DNA from: Firmicutes bacterium CAG:882 | Lineage (GTDB): Bacteria; Bacillota; Clostridia; Lachnospirales; Lachnospiraceae | Assembly: GCA_000435595.1 (NCBI GenBank) | Contig: FR895451.1 | Span: 1 to 64,000 of the forward strand | Direction: 5' to 3' | Length of the DNA stretch: 64,000 bases | Part shown: piece by piece, positions 36,155 through 44,634 of the stretch | Numbering within the stretch: the stretch's first letter is position 1 | Layout: each line of letters begins with the position of its first letter | Made by a program: the position numbers and the translations under genes | The notes under the pieces: model-generated | Told to the model about the DNA's origin: nothing | Seen by the model: the letters and a program-made list of their open reading frames with translations, nothing else | Databases searched by the model: none

Positions 36155-36961
36155 GTGGATTTAGCTACAATTATTGGTTTGGTTTTATGTTTTGGATTCA
36201 CGATGTACGGAATTATATCAGGTGATGGCTTCGGCGTTATCGGAAGATTCATTGACCCCGGTTCGGTTGCGATTACTATCGGAGGTGCGTTCAGTGCATG
36301 TCTTACGATGAACAAGATGCCGGATTTTGTGAAGGGACTTAAGGGCTTCGGACTTGCACTCAAGGATAAGAAGGTTGACCACGCTGACACAATCAAGAAA
36401 ATTATTGAATTATCCAATCTTGCAAGAAAGGAAGGACTTCTCGCGCTCGAGGAAGCTGCCGAGGGACTTGATGACGATTTCCTTAAGAAGGGAGTCCTGC
36501 TCATCGTCGACGGAACCGAGCCTGACCTTGTAAGAGCCATACTCGAGACAGAGCTTGCCAACCTTGAGGCAAGACATAAGAAGGTATATGGATTCTGGGA
36601 GAATTTAGCAGGAATGGGACCGGCTTGGGGAATGATAGGTACCCTTATCGGACTCATCAAGATGCTTCAGAACATGAGTGATCCTTCAGCAATCGGACCT
36701 GCGATGGCTATTGCACTCATCACAACATTCTACGGTTCGCTTCTTGCTAACTGGCTTGCGACACCTGTTGCAATCAAGTTGCGCGCAAATAACGAGATTG
36801 AGGTAACCCTCAAAGAGGTTATGATAGAAGGGCTTCTGTCTATTCAGGCAGGTGAGAACCCAAGAGTTATTGAAGAAAAGTTAAAATCCTTCCTTTCACC
36901 GGCTGAGAGAAGCAAGTTCGGCGGTGATGACGGAACGGCTGAACAGGCAGGTGAGGCTTAA
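36155..36961 (+). CDS. motA: Flagellar stator protein MotA
   Basis: GTG 36155 with AGGTG upstream gives 268 residues with four membrane helices. The family signature PAWGMIGTLIGLIKML and the proline and charged residues of the loop between helices 2 and 3 are present. MotA and MotB form the proton- or sodium-driven stator. The stop codon overlaps the motB start. Confidence 0.96.
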   Translation: MDLATIIGLVLCFGFTMYGIISGDGFGVIGRFIDPGSVAITIGGAFSACLTMNKMPDFVKGLKGFGLALKDKKVDHADTIKKIIELSNLARKEGLLALEEAAEGLDDDFLKKGVLLIVDGTEPDLVRAILETELANLEARHKKVYGFWENLAGMGPAWGMIGTLIGLIKMLQNMSDPSAIGPAMAIALITTFYGSLLANWLATPVAIKLRANNEIEVTLKEVMIEGLLSIQAGENPRVIEEKLKSFLSPAERSKFGGDDGTAEQAGEA

Positions 36962-37767
36962 TGGCAAAGAAGAAAGACGAAGCACCGGTAAAAACCGACG
37001 GATGGAAAGATACGTTTTCCGACCTGATGAATCTGCTCCTATGCTTCTTCGTGCTCTTGTTTGCGTCGTCAACGATTGATGCTGAGAAGTTTCAGGAGAT
37101 AGCACAATCTATGGCACAGAGCTTTTCCATTCTCAACGGAGGACAGACGGGAATAGGTCAGGGAGTGCTCATAGCGAGTGGTGCAAGCCAGCTCACACAG
37201 CTCAGCGAATATTATACTGAGCTTGGAAAAAATGAGGACGGTGAATCCGATTCGGTGACCTATGCCAAGCTTGAGCTTGAAAAAGAACAGCTCAAGGAAT
37301 CGACGAAGATGTCGGAGAATATAGAGAGAGAACTTGAGAACAAGGGAATTTCTTCTTCGGTGGAGGTTCAGACGACCACACATTATGTCCAGCTTACGCT
37401 CAAGGGGTCACTTTTGTTTGATTCGGCAAAGGCTGATTTAAAGCCTGAGGCAAAAGAACTCCTCAAACAGGTTGCGGAGGTGCTTGCAGACTATTCGGAT
37501 AATACGATTCAGATTCTGGGGCATACGGATAATGTTCCGATAATCGGTGATCCGCTTTTTACAAGCAATGCCGTGCTATCTACATATCGTGCACTTTCGG
37601 TGTATGAGTATCTTGTAAATGACTGTGGTCTTGCACCTGATAATCTTATGCACTCGGGCTTCGGAGAATATAAGCCGATTGCCGATAACTCGACGGCAGA
37701 GGGAAGGGCACAGAACAGACGTGTTGAAATCAGGATTTACAACAGCTTAAGTGATTATAATCAATAG
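36961..37767 (+). CDS. motB: Flagellar stator protein MotB
   Basis: The 268-residue protein starts at ATG 36961 within the motA stop (TAATG). One membrane helix has the ion-binding aspartate in FSDLMNLLLCFFVLLFA. The OmpA-like peptidoglycan-binding domain is C-terminal (ILGHTDNVP, NRRVEIRI). The ion used cannot be settled from sequence alone. Confidence 0.96.
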   Translation: MAKKKDEAPVKTDGWKDTFSDLMNLLLCFFVLLFASSTIDAEKFQEIAQSMAQSFSILNGGQTGIGQGVLIASGASQLTQLSEYYTELGKNEDGESDSVTYAKLELEKEQLKESTKMSENIERELENKGISSSVEVQTTTHYVQLTLKGSLLFDSAKADLKPEAKELLKQVAEVLADYSDNTIQILGHTDNVPIIGDPLFTSNAVLSTYRALSVYEYLVNDCGLAPDNLMHSGFGEYKPIADNSTAEGRAQNRRVEIRIYNSLSDYNQ

Positions 37768-37788
37768 CATATACAGGAGGAAAAGAAA

Positions 37789-38310
37789 GTGAAGAAGAGT
37801 CTGTTACAAATAATTACACTTGCACTTGCAGTGGTTAATCTGGTGCTTACGGCATTACTGATTTTTACCTGCATGCCTGCAATCAATAAGACGAGCAATC
37901 TTGTAAATAAGATTTGTGAAATAGTTGACCTTGATATACAGGGGTCATCGGATGAGCCGGAGACGGTTGACATCACAAAGCTTGAGGAGGTTGCCGTTAC
38001 ATTCAACGGTGATTCAACCACATCTCTCAATCTTAAGACAGGTGATGACGGAAAAGCACATGTGATAGTTGTTGGCATGAGTATTATTCTTAACAAGGAT
38101 CATGCCGATTACAAGGCTAAGCAGGCTACGATAAGTTCTGCGATGAGCCAGATTGACAGTGTTGTGATTGAGGTTATAACTCAGTATACAATGGATCAGG
38201 CAATCAACAACAAGGAGGAAATCCGCAAGGAGATTCTCGGAAGACTTCAGCAGTTGTTTGATTCAACATTTATATATGATGTAAGCTTTACAAGCTTTAT
38301 AACACAGTAA
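37789..38310 (+). CDS. fliL: Flagellar basal body protein FliL
   Basis: GTG 37789, after AGGAGGAAAAGAA, gives 173 residues. One membrane helix (about 7-28) is followed by an external stomatin-like domain with the C-terminal pattern KEEIRKEILGRLQQLF. FliL binds the stator and raises motor torque. It lies between motB and fliM, as usual. Confidence 0.88.
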   Translation: MKKSLLQIITLALAVVNLVLTALLIFTCMPAINKTSNLVNKICEIVDLDIQGSSDEPETVDITKLEEVAVTFNGDSTTSLNLKTGDDGKAHVIVVGMSIILNKDHADYKAKQATISSAMSQIDSVVIEVITQYTMDQAINNKEEIRKEILGRLQQLFDSTFIYDVSFTSFITQ

Positions 38311-38341
38311 CGCATTCTAGAGGAAGGGCAGGTGGCTTTAA

Positions 38342-39322
38342 ATGGGCGAAGTCCTGTCGCAGAGCGAGATAGATAATCTGCTCAAGGCTCTCAACAGCGG
38401 AGAGCTTGACATGGAAGAGATAAAAGATAAGGACGAAAAACAGGTAAAGAATTATGATTTCGCGAGACCGACTAAGTTCTCAAAGGAACACTTAAGAACA
38501 CTTGAAATTATATTCGAGCATTACGGGAGACTGCTTTCCACGAATCTTCCGGCATATCTGAGAAAAGCGGTTCAGGTCGAGGTTGTCAATTCGGAGTCGG
38601 TCATATATTCTGAGTTCTCCAATGCGCTCTCCAATCCGGTACTCTTAGGCGTAATCAACATGGACCCACTCGATGGCTCAGCGGTTATGGAGATTTCCGG
38701 CAACCTGGCATTCTGTATTATTGACAGACTGTTAGGAGGCGAGGGAGAACCGCTTGACAAGATGAGAGAATATTCGGAGATTGAACTTGTAATTCTTGAA
38801 AGAATATTTACCATATGTGTAAATCTTTTGAGAGAGCCATGGCAGAATGTTGTCAGTATAACCCCAAGATTGGAGAGGATAGAGACTAATTCACAGTTTG
38901 CGCAGATTATTTCACCGAGTGAAACTATTGCAATTGTCACAATTAATGTTAAAATAGGTGATGTTGAAGGACTGATGAATGTCTGTCTGCCGTTCGGTGT
39001 TTTAGAGTCGGTAATGGATAAGCTTAATACAAAATATTGGTTCTCCACAATGCAGGAGAAGGATAATAAGTCTTACAATGAAGCAATTGAGAGCCTTATT
39101 TCAAAAGCACAGATACCGGTTAAGGCGGTTTTAGGTAAAAGTTCCATATCTGTCAACGACTTCCTGCAGCTCCATATTGGTGATGTGATAAAGCTTGACA
39201 GAAGCGTGGATGATGAATTGGATGTTTATGTGGGCAATATTAAGAAATTTGCAGCTATGCCCGGCTCTACCAATGACAATTATGCGGTTAGAATTACGCA
39301 AATACTGAAAGAAGAGGAGTGA
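38342..39322 (+). CDS. fliM: Flagellar motor switch protein FliM
   Basis: The 326-residue protein has the N-terminal CheY-binding motif LSQSEIDNLLKAL, a CheC-like middle domain (YDFARPTKFSKEHLRTLE) and a C-terminal SpoA domain (LQLHIGDVIKLD). Phospho-CheY binding at the N-terminus changes the rotation direction. The next gene, fliY, starts five bases downstream. Confidence 0.98.
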   Translation: MGEVLSQSEIDNLLKALNSGELDMEEIKDKDEKQVKNYDFARPTKFSKEHLRTLEIIFEHYGRLLSTNLPAYLRKAVQVEVVNSESVIYSEFSNALSNPVLLGVINMDPLDGSAVMEISGNLAFCIIDRLLGGEGEPLDKMREYSEIELVILERIFTICVNLLREPWQNVVSITPRLERIETNSQFAQIISPSETIAIVTINVKIGDVEGLMNVCLPFGVLESVMDKLNTKYWFSTMQEKDNKSYNEAIESLISKAQIPVKAVLGKSSISVNDFLQLHIGDVIKLDRSVDDELDVYVGNIKKFAAMPGSTNDNYAVRITQILKEEE

Positions 39323-39327
39323 GAACA

Positions 39328-40566
39328 ATGGACGGAATGTTATCACAGGATGAAATTAATGCATTATTGGCCGGGACTGATAATGGCGGGGCAGATAATT
39401 CTGCTGCAACTGCGACAGCTGCACCGGCAGATGATGATAAAGTCCTTACTGACGAGCAGAAGGATGCCATTGGAGAAATTTCTAATATCAGTATGGGTTC
39501 TGCGGCAACAACGCTTGGTATGCTGCTTAATCAGACAGTTACCATTACCACACCGAATGTTTCGTATGTTGAGTGGGGTGAGTTGGCAGATTCATATGAC
39601 AGACCATGTGTATTTCTCCAGATAAAGTATGTTGATGGTCTTGACGGCAACAATGTACTTGTATTAAAAGAAAATGATGTTAAGATTATAACAGATCTTA
39701 TGATGGGTGGTCCGGGTGTAGCCTCGGATGAGCCGATAACAGAGCTTCATCTCAGCGCCATTGGAGAGGCAATGAATCAGATGATGGGAAGTGCGGCGAC
39801 ATCCATGTCGTCAATGCTCAACAAGAAGATTGATATAAGCCCGCCAACTGCAGAACTTGTTGATCTTAATGAGAGTATGAACACGGGAAAGCTTCCTGAA
39901 TTCCTGAAGTCGAAGTTTGTAAAGGTTTCATTTAAGATGTTAATCGGAAATTTGATTGACAGTGAAATCATGCAGTTATATCCGTTTGAGTTTGCCAAGT
40001 CCCTTTATGAGATATTCGGCATGAAGTCGAGTGGATCATCGGATTCAACTGCAAGTGCCACGGCATCTGCACAGCCTGCACCGGCTCCTGCACCTGCAGC
40101 AAGCCCGGCTCCTGCACCTGCACCGCAGCCTATGCAGCAGCCTGTGCCTGATATGGGAGCATACCAGCAGCCTGTGATGAATCCTTATGCACAGCCGATG
40201 CCTGGATACATGCAGCCTGCAATGCCATATCCGCAGCCACAGGTTATGGGAGGATATCAGCCGCAGCCGATGCCTAATGTGCAGCCGGCTTCGTTTAAGC
40301 CTTTTACGGGAGATATGTCATCTACAGGCCAGCATGAGAATATTGACCTCATTATGGATGTACCTCTTGAAGTTACGGTGGAGCTTGGACGTACTAAGAA
40401 GTCAATTAAGGAGATACTTGATTTTGCACCTGGAACAATCGTTGAACTTAACAAGATTGCAGGTGAGCCGATAGATGTTCTCGTTAACGGCAAATATGTT
40501 GCCAAGGGTGAAGTAGTTGTCATCGAAGAGAGTTTCGGAATTAAGATTACGGAAATTATTAATTGA
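39328..40566 (+). CDS. fliY: Flagellar motor switch phosphatase FliY (CheC + FliN domains)
   Basis: ATG 39328, eight bases after AGAGGAG, gives 412 residues; GTG 39319 is a poorer choice. An N-terminal CheY-binding motif (LSQDEINALLA) leads to a CheC-like phosphatase domain with two active-site helices (GEISNISMGSAATTLG and SAIGEAMNQMMGSAATS). Then comes a linker of about 80 residues rich in Pro, Ala, Gln and Met (about residues 245-330), and a FliN/SpoA domain (PLEVTVELGRTKKSIKE). FliY removes phosphate from CheY at the switch. The long low-complexity linker is unusual in length. The stop codon lies inside the -35 box of a promoter for cheY. Confidence 0.95.
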   Translation: MDGMLSQDEINALLAGTDNGGADNSAATATAAPADDDKVLTDEQKDAIGEISNISMGSAATTLGMLLNQTVTITTPNVSYVEWGELADSYDRPCVFLQIKYVDGLDGNNVLVLKENDVKIITDLMMGGPGVASDEPITELHLSAIGEAMNQMMGSAATSMSSMLNKKIDISPPTAELVDLNESMNTGKLPEFLKSKFVKVSFKMLIGNLIDSEIMQLYPFEFAKSLYEIFGMKSSGSSDSTASATASAQPAPAPAPAASPAPAPAPQPMQQPVPDMGAYQQPVMNPYAQPMPGYMQPAMPYPQPQVMGGYQPQPMPNVQPASFKPFTGDMSSTGQHENIDLIMDVPLEVTVELGRTKKSIKEILDFAPGTIVELNKIAGEPIDVLVNGKYVAKGEVVVIEESFGIKITEIIN

Positions 40567-40591
40567 CAATTATTTCATAATAAGATATTTT
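40563..40591 (+). promoter_or_regulatory. Internal promoter ahead of cheY
   Basis: TTGACA (40563-40568) is a perfect -35 box overlapping the fliY stop; a 17-base spacer and TATTTT (40586-40591) follow. The gap before cheY (92 bases) is long for this operon. It would give the downstream cheY-fliO group extra transcription. Confidence 0.5.
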
Positions 40592-40658
40592 ATAAATGTT
40601 AATTACATAGCATAATGGTAACAAAAATATGAATAAATTTTACCAGAAGGAGAATTGT

Positions 40659-41021
40659 ATGGGAAAGAATATATTAATTTGCGATGACGCGGCATTTATG
40701 AGAATGATGATTAAGGACATTCTCACAAAGAATGGCTACAATGTAGTCGGCGAGGCAGAGAATGGTGCTAAGGCTGTTGAAAAATATCAGGAACTTAAGC
40801 CGGATCTTGTCCTCATGGATATCACAATGCCTGAGATGGACGGAATTCAGGCACTTAAGGCAATCAAGGCTGCAGATGCGGGAGCAGCAGTTATCATGTG
40901 CTCTGCAATGGGCCAGCAGGCGATGGTTATCGATTCAATTCAGTCAGGTGCTAAGGATTTTATTGTTAAGCCGTTCCAGCAGGATCGTGTATTAGAGGCG
41001 GTAAGAAAGGTAGTAGGTTAG
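40659..41021 (+). CDS. cheY: Chemotaxis response regulator CheY
   Basis: ATG 40659 with GAAGGAG upstream gives 120 residues; ATG 40629 is in frame but has no site. It is a single receiver domain. Acidic pair DD at residues 9-10, phosphorylated Asp54 (LMDITMPEMDG) and the lysine in FIVKPF are all present. CheY-P binds FliM. The CheA, FliY, CheC and CheD partners are also in this operon. Confidence 0.95.
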   Translation: MGKNILICDDAAFMRMMIKDILTKNGYNVVGEAENGAKAVEKYQELKPDLVLMDITMPEMDGIQALKAIKAADAGAAVIMCSAMGQQAMVIDSIQSGAKDFIVKPFQQDRVLEAVRKVVG

Positions 41022-41401
41022 TGCATACATTCATGCTTCTGACAGGGATAAACGGTATTGCACAGCTTATAACGGTTGCTGTCTTGTTTATCCTTGTGCT
41101 TGCCTTGACTTATTTCACGACGCGTTTTGTCGGAAGATATCAGAAGGGTCAACTGTCAGGCAATAATATACAGGTTATTGACATGCTTCGTCTGTCACAG
41201 AATAAGCTTGTACAGATAGTGCGTGTCGGAGAAAAGTACTTTGCTGTTGCTGTGTGTAAGGACACTGTCACCCTGTTAGGTGAGATTGACGGTGACAAGC
41301 TTGTGATAAAAGAACAGGGTACGGCTTCAAATATGGAATTTGAGAATCTTCTCAAGCGTTTTAGAAAAAAAGAACAGGAAAACAGACAGGAAGACAGGTA
41401 G
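41021..41401 (+). CDS. fliO: Flagellar biosynthesis protein FliO
   Basis: GTG 41021 overlaps the cheY stop by one base and gives 126 residues. One membrane helix (about 12-33) is followed by a cytoplasmic domain (IQVIDMLRLSQNKLVQIVRVG) typical of FliO. FliO helps FliP assemble into the export gate. ATG 41033 is an alternative start. fliP follows after five bases. Confidence 0.85.
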   Translation: MHTFMLLTGINGIAQLITVAVLFILVLALTYFTTRFVGRYQKGQLSGNNIQVIDMLRLSQNKLVQIVRVGEKYFAVAVCKDTVTLLGEIDGDKLVIKEQGTASNMEFENLLKRFRKKEQENRQEDR

Positions 41402-41406
41402 AGGCT

Positions 41407-42246
41407 ATGTATACTAGAAAGAATTTTAAGAAGAATGCTTTAAGATTCCTTATGCTATTTACAATAACTTTCCTTGTTCTGTTTATGAGTACCGAGAAGC
41501 CTGTATATGCTTCAGAGGGCACGGACGTGCTGGGCACATTAAGCTCGGAGAACTCTACGGAAGACAGCAAAGATTATAATTTATTAACAATAGGTGTTGC
41601 GGCAGGTGACGAGAATATGGCAAGTGTCCTTCAGATGCTTGCTCTTCTTACCGTCATTTCACTTGCACCATCTATACTTATTATGCTCACATCCTTCACA
41701 AGAATAATTATAGTTCTGCATTTTACGAGAGCGGCACTCAACACTCAGACCGTACCTCCTAATCAGGTTCTTGTGGGATTAGCGTTATTTTTGACTTTTT
41801 TCATAATGGCTCCGACATTCAGTTCAGTGTATCAGAATGCAGTCAAACCGCTTGCGGCAGGTGAAATTACGTCTGAGGAAGCGTTTGAAGTCGGAATGGC
41901 TCCGATTAGGGAGTTCATGTTCGGACAGATAACAAGAGAAAAGGATCTTAAGATGTTTCTTGAGATTTCGGGTACGCAGGATGTTCAGACACAGGATGAC
42001 ATTCCGACATCCGTACTTATTCCAAGTTTTATTACAAGTGAATTACGAACAGCATTTATAATTGGGTTTGTGATTTACATACCTTTTATTATTATTGATA
42101 TGGTTGTGGCATCAACACTCATGTCCATGGGTATGATGATGCTTCCGCCTACCACAATTTCCATGCCGTTTAAGATACTTCTTTTTATTATTGCGGATGG
42201 CTGGAATCTTGTTATAGGAAATCTCGTTAAGACTTTTTACCATTGA
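41407..42246 (+). CDS. fliP: Flagellar export gate protein FliP
   Basis: The 279-residue protein has an N-terminal signal peptide (ending near VYA) and four membrane helices. The family pattern is clear: SLAPSILIMLTSFTRIIIV, LALFLTFFIMAPTF, and PFKILLFIIADGW at the end. Five FliP, four FliQ and one FliR build the export channel. Confidence 0.96.
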   Translation: MYTRKNFKKNALRFLMLFTITFLVLFMSTEKPVYASEGTDVLGTLSSENSTEDSKDYNLLTIGVAAGDENMASVLQMLALLTVISLAPSILIMLTSFTRIIIVLHFTRAALNTQTVPPNQVLVGLALFLTFFIMAPTFSSVYQNAVKPLAAGEITSEEAFEVGMAPIREFMFGQITREKDLKMFLEISGTQDVQTQDDIPTSVLIPSFITSELRTAFIIGFVIYIPFIIIDMVVASTLMSMGMMMLPPTTISMPFKILLFIIADGWNLVIGNLVKTFYH

Positions 42247-42269
42247 TAAATATAGGCAAGGATATCATG

Positions 42270-42290
42270 CCTCCACGCTTATGGTGGGGG
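42270..42290 (+). other. Hairpin between fliP and fliQ
   Basis: CCTCCAC (42270-42276) can pair with GTGGGGG (42284-42290) around a 7-base loop. No T-run follows. It may shape mRNA stability between the two gate genes, or mean nothing. Confidence 0.3.
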
Positions 42291-42323
42291 CTGATTTGGT
42301 GTTAGAAGAGAAGGAGGTATATT

Positions 42324-42596
42324 ATGACTCAACAGCAGGTACTTGATATAATGCGGGAAGCGTTGTTTCTCGTAATTAAATGTTCGGCTCCGCTTCTTCT
42401 TGTATCATTGGTGGTTGGTTTGATAATAAGTATATTTCAGACAATTACATCCATACAGGAGCAGACACTTACATTTGTTCCGAAGGTAATTGCGGTATTT
42501 CTCACACTTATGCTTGTGGCAGGGTGGATAGGTACCAACCTTACTGATTTTATTGAAAATCTTTGGGGCTCATTTAATTCGCTATGTGGATTTTGA
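42324..42596 (+). CDS. fliQ: Flagellar export gate protein FliQ
   Basis: The 90-residue protein has two membrane helices and the standard pattern SAPLLLVSLVVGLIISIFQ followed by QEQTLTFVPKVIAVF. AAGGAGG precedes ATG 42324. It is a subunit of the export gate. Confidence 0.96.
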   Translation: MTQQQVLDIMREALFLVIKCSAPLLLVSLVVGLIISIFQTITSIQEQTLTFVPKVIAVFLTLMLVAGWIGTNLTDFIENLWGSFNSLCGF

Positions 42597-42630
42597 CATT
42601 TGTATACTGCAGCTTTAGGATGGGATTAAT

Positions 42631-43416
42631 ATGACTATTGACGTTGATACTTTATTTGCACAGTGGGAATTATATCTGCTTATACTTGTGAGGGTTGCCG
42701 GCTTTATATATACGGCTCCCTTTTTTTCCACGAGCAATGTACCGACAAGAACCAAGCTTGGACTTGCAGTATTTTTGTCATATATTATTATGTTTGCGGC
42801 ACCTGAGCAGTCATATACATACGATGGAGTGATTGGGTATGCAATACTGGTTATGAAGGAATCAATCGTCGGTCTTTCCATCGGATTTTGTGCCAATCTG
42901 TGTATGCAGGCAATTCATTTTGCGGGATATTTGATAGATATCAACATCGGCTTATCAATGGCGACGATGTATGACCCGGCAACAAAAATGCAGGTCAATA
43001 TATCGGGTCAGTTATATTATTATGTTATTATGCTTTTGATGATGGTGTCAGGTCTGCATACATTCCTGATTCAGGCAATAGTCGATACATATACGGTTCT
43101 TCCGGTAGGAGAGGCGGTTTTAAGACCGGGAATGTACAATTCGGTGCTGGGCTTTATTGCAGATTACTTTGCAATCGGCTTCAGAATTGCACTTCCGGTA
43201 TTCATCACATTGATGGTAATGAATTGTATTCTCGGTATAATGGCGAGAGTGGCACCTCAGATGAATATGTTTGCAGTCGGAATGCAGATAAAGATATTAA
43301 TAGGCTTCTTTATCATGTTTCTTACGGTTGCCATGCTTCCGTCGGTTGCGGGCTTTTTGATGGATACAATGAAAAATAATATAATAGATCTTGTGAAAGG
43401 GATGCGCGCCGGGTGA
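42631..43416 (+). CDS. fliR: Flagellar export gate protein FliR
   Basis: The 261-residue protein has about six membrane helices and the family pattern LVRVAGFIYTAPFF near the start and VAPQMNMFAVGMQIKI near the end. No strong Shine-Dalgarno is visible (AGGATGG). Its stop codon overlaps the flhB GTG start. Confidence 0.95.
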   Translation: MTIDVDTLFAQWELYLLILVRVAGFIYTAPFFSTSNVPTRTKLGLAVFLSYIIMFAAPEQSYTYDGVIGYAILVMKESIVGLSIGFCANLCMQAIHFAGYLIDINIGLSMATMYDPATKMQVNISGQLYYYVIMLLMMVSGLHTFLIQAIVDTYTVLPVGEAVLRPGMYNSVLGFIADYFAIGFRIALPVFITLMVMNCILGIMARVAPQMNMFAVGMQIKILIGFFIMFLTVAMLPSVAGFLMDTMKNNIIDLVKGMRAG

Positions 43417-44600
43417 GGAAACTTAAGCTGGATGGCAATAATACATATATAAAGAAATATGGCAGAGTATCAGGCACAGCCACGGGAACATTGAGTGTCT
43501 CATTGCAGTTTTTTGCCAAGGACGGTCCGGGTGGAGAGAAGACGGAGGAGCCTACTGCTAAGAAGCTTTCCGATGCCCGTAAGGATGGACAGGTTTCAAA
43601 GAGCAAGGATTTAAGTTCATCCGTTATTTTGCTTGTGTCGTTTCTGGTTTTGAAATTTATGGTTGGCAGTATGGGCAGTTCTTTTGTGGAATGCTTCAGG
43701 GAAAATTACACAAGAATAGGTGATTTTTTTCAGGCACAGAACGGCGAGTTTAATTCTCAGTATACAATACAGCTTATGCGAGCGGCAGCTCTTGATATGC
43801 TCATGATGGTTTTGCCTTTTTTTGCGGTCGGAGTTGTTGTCGCAGTTGTGGCTGAGCTTGTTCAGGTAAAATGGAAACCTACGTCAAAGCCTTTGCAGCC
43901 TAAGCTCAGCAAGTTCAATCCGGTGAACGGTATCAAAAGGCTGTTTTCCGTTAAGACACTTATGGAACTTCTTAAGCAGACTGTGATACTGGTTATTATT
44001 TTTATTGTAGTGTACAACAAGTTAAAGGGCAGATTTGCTGATATATATACATTGTATGATATTTCGCTGAATCAGGCATTGTCATTGCTGGCAGATATAA
44101 TATTTGATGTTGGAATAGTGATATGCGTTATTTATCTTGTAATCGGAATAGTCGATTATGTGTATGAGAAGAGAAAATTCAAAAAAGATATGATGATGAC
44201 CAAGCAGGAGGTCAAGGACGAGTGGAAGAACACTGAGGGAAGTCCTGAGGTTAAGCAGAAACAGCGCCAGAGGATGGCTGAGGTTTCAAGGAGGAGAATG
44301 ATGCAGGCTGTTCCCGAGGCGGATGTCGTTATCACTAACCCGACGCATTTTGCCGTTGCACTTAAGTACGAGCAGAATAAGGGAAGAGCTCCTGTCGTCG
44401 TTGCAAAGGGTGAAGATTTTCTGGCTGCACGTATCAAAGAGACAGCGAGGGAACACAATGTTGAAATTGTTGAGAATAAACCTCTTGCGCGTATGTTATA
44501 TTATAATGTAGAATTAAACGAGGAAATTCCGCCGGAATTGTATCAGGCAGTTGCAGAAGTTCTGGCATTTGTATATAATCTTAAGAATAAGAGGGCATAG
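43413..44600 (+). CDS. flhB: Flagellar export switch protein FlhB
   Basis: GTG 43413 overlaps the fliR stop by four bases and gives 395 residues. It has an N-terminal tail of about 45 residues before the usual KTEEPTAKKLSDARKDGQV, four membrane helices, and the self-cleaving NPTH site (VITNPTHFAVALKYE). The tail resembles extended Firmicute forms. FlhB changes export specificity with FliK. Confidence 0.96.
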   Translation: MRKLKLDGNNTYIKKYGRVSGTATGTLSVSLQFFAKDGPGGEKTEEPTAKKLSDARKDGQVSKSKDLSSSVILLVSFLVLKFMVGSMGSSFVECFRENYTRIGDFFQAQNGEFNSQYTIQLMRAAALDMLMMVLPFFAVGVVVAVVAELVQVKWKPTSKPLQPKLSKFNPVNGIKRLFSVKTLMELLKQTVILVIIFIVVYNKLKGRFADIYTLYDISLNQALSLLADIIFDVGIVICVIYLVIGIVDYVYEKRKFKKDMMMTKQEVKDEWKNTEGSPEVKQKQRQRMAEVSRRRMMQAVPEADVVITNPTHFAVALKYEQNKGRAPVVVAKGEDFLAARIKETAREHNVEIVENKPLARMLYYNVELNEEIPPELYQAVAEVLAFVYNLKNKRA

Positions 44601-44634
44601 ATACCATGTCCGAAGTGTGTGAAAGGAGGAGAAC

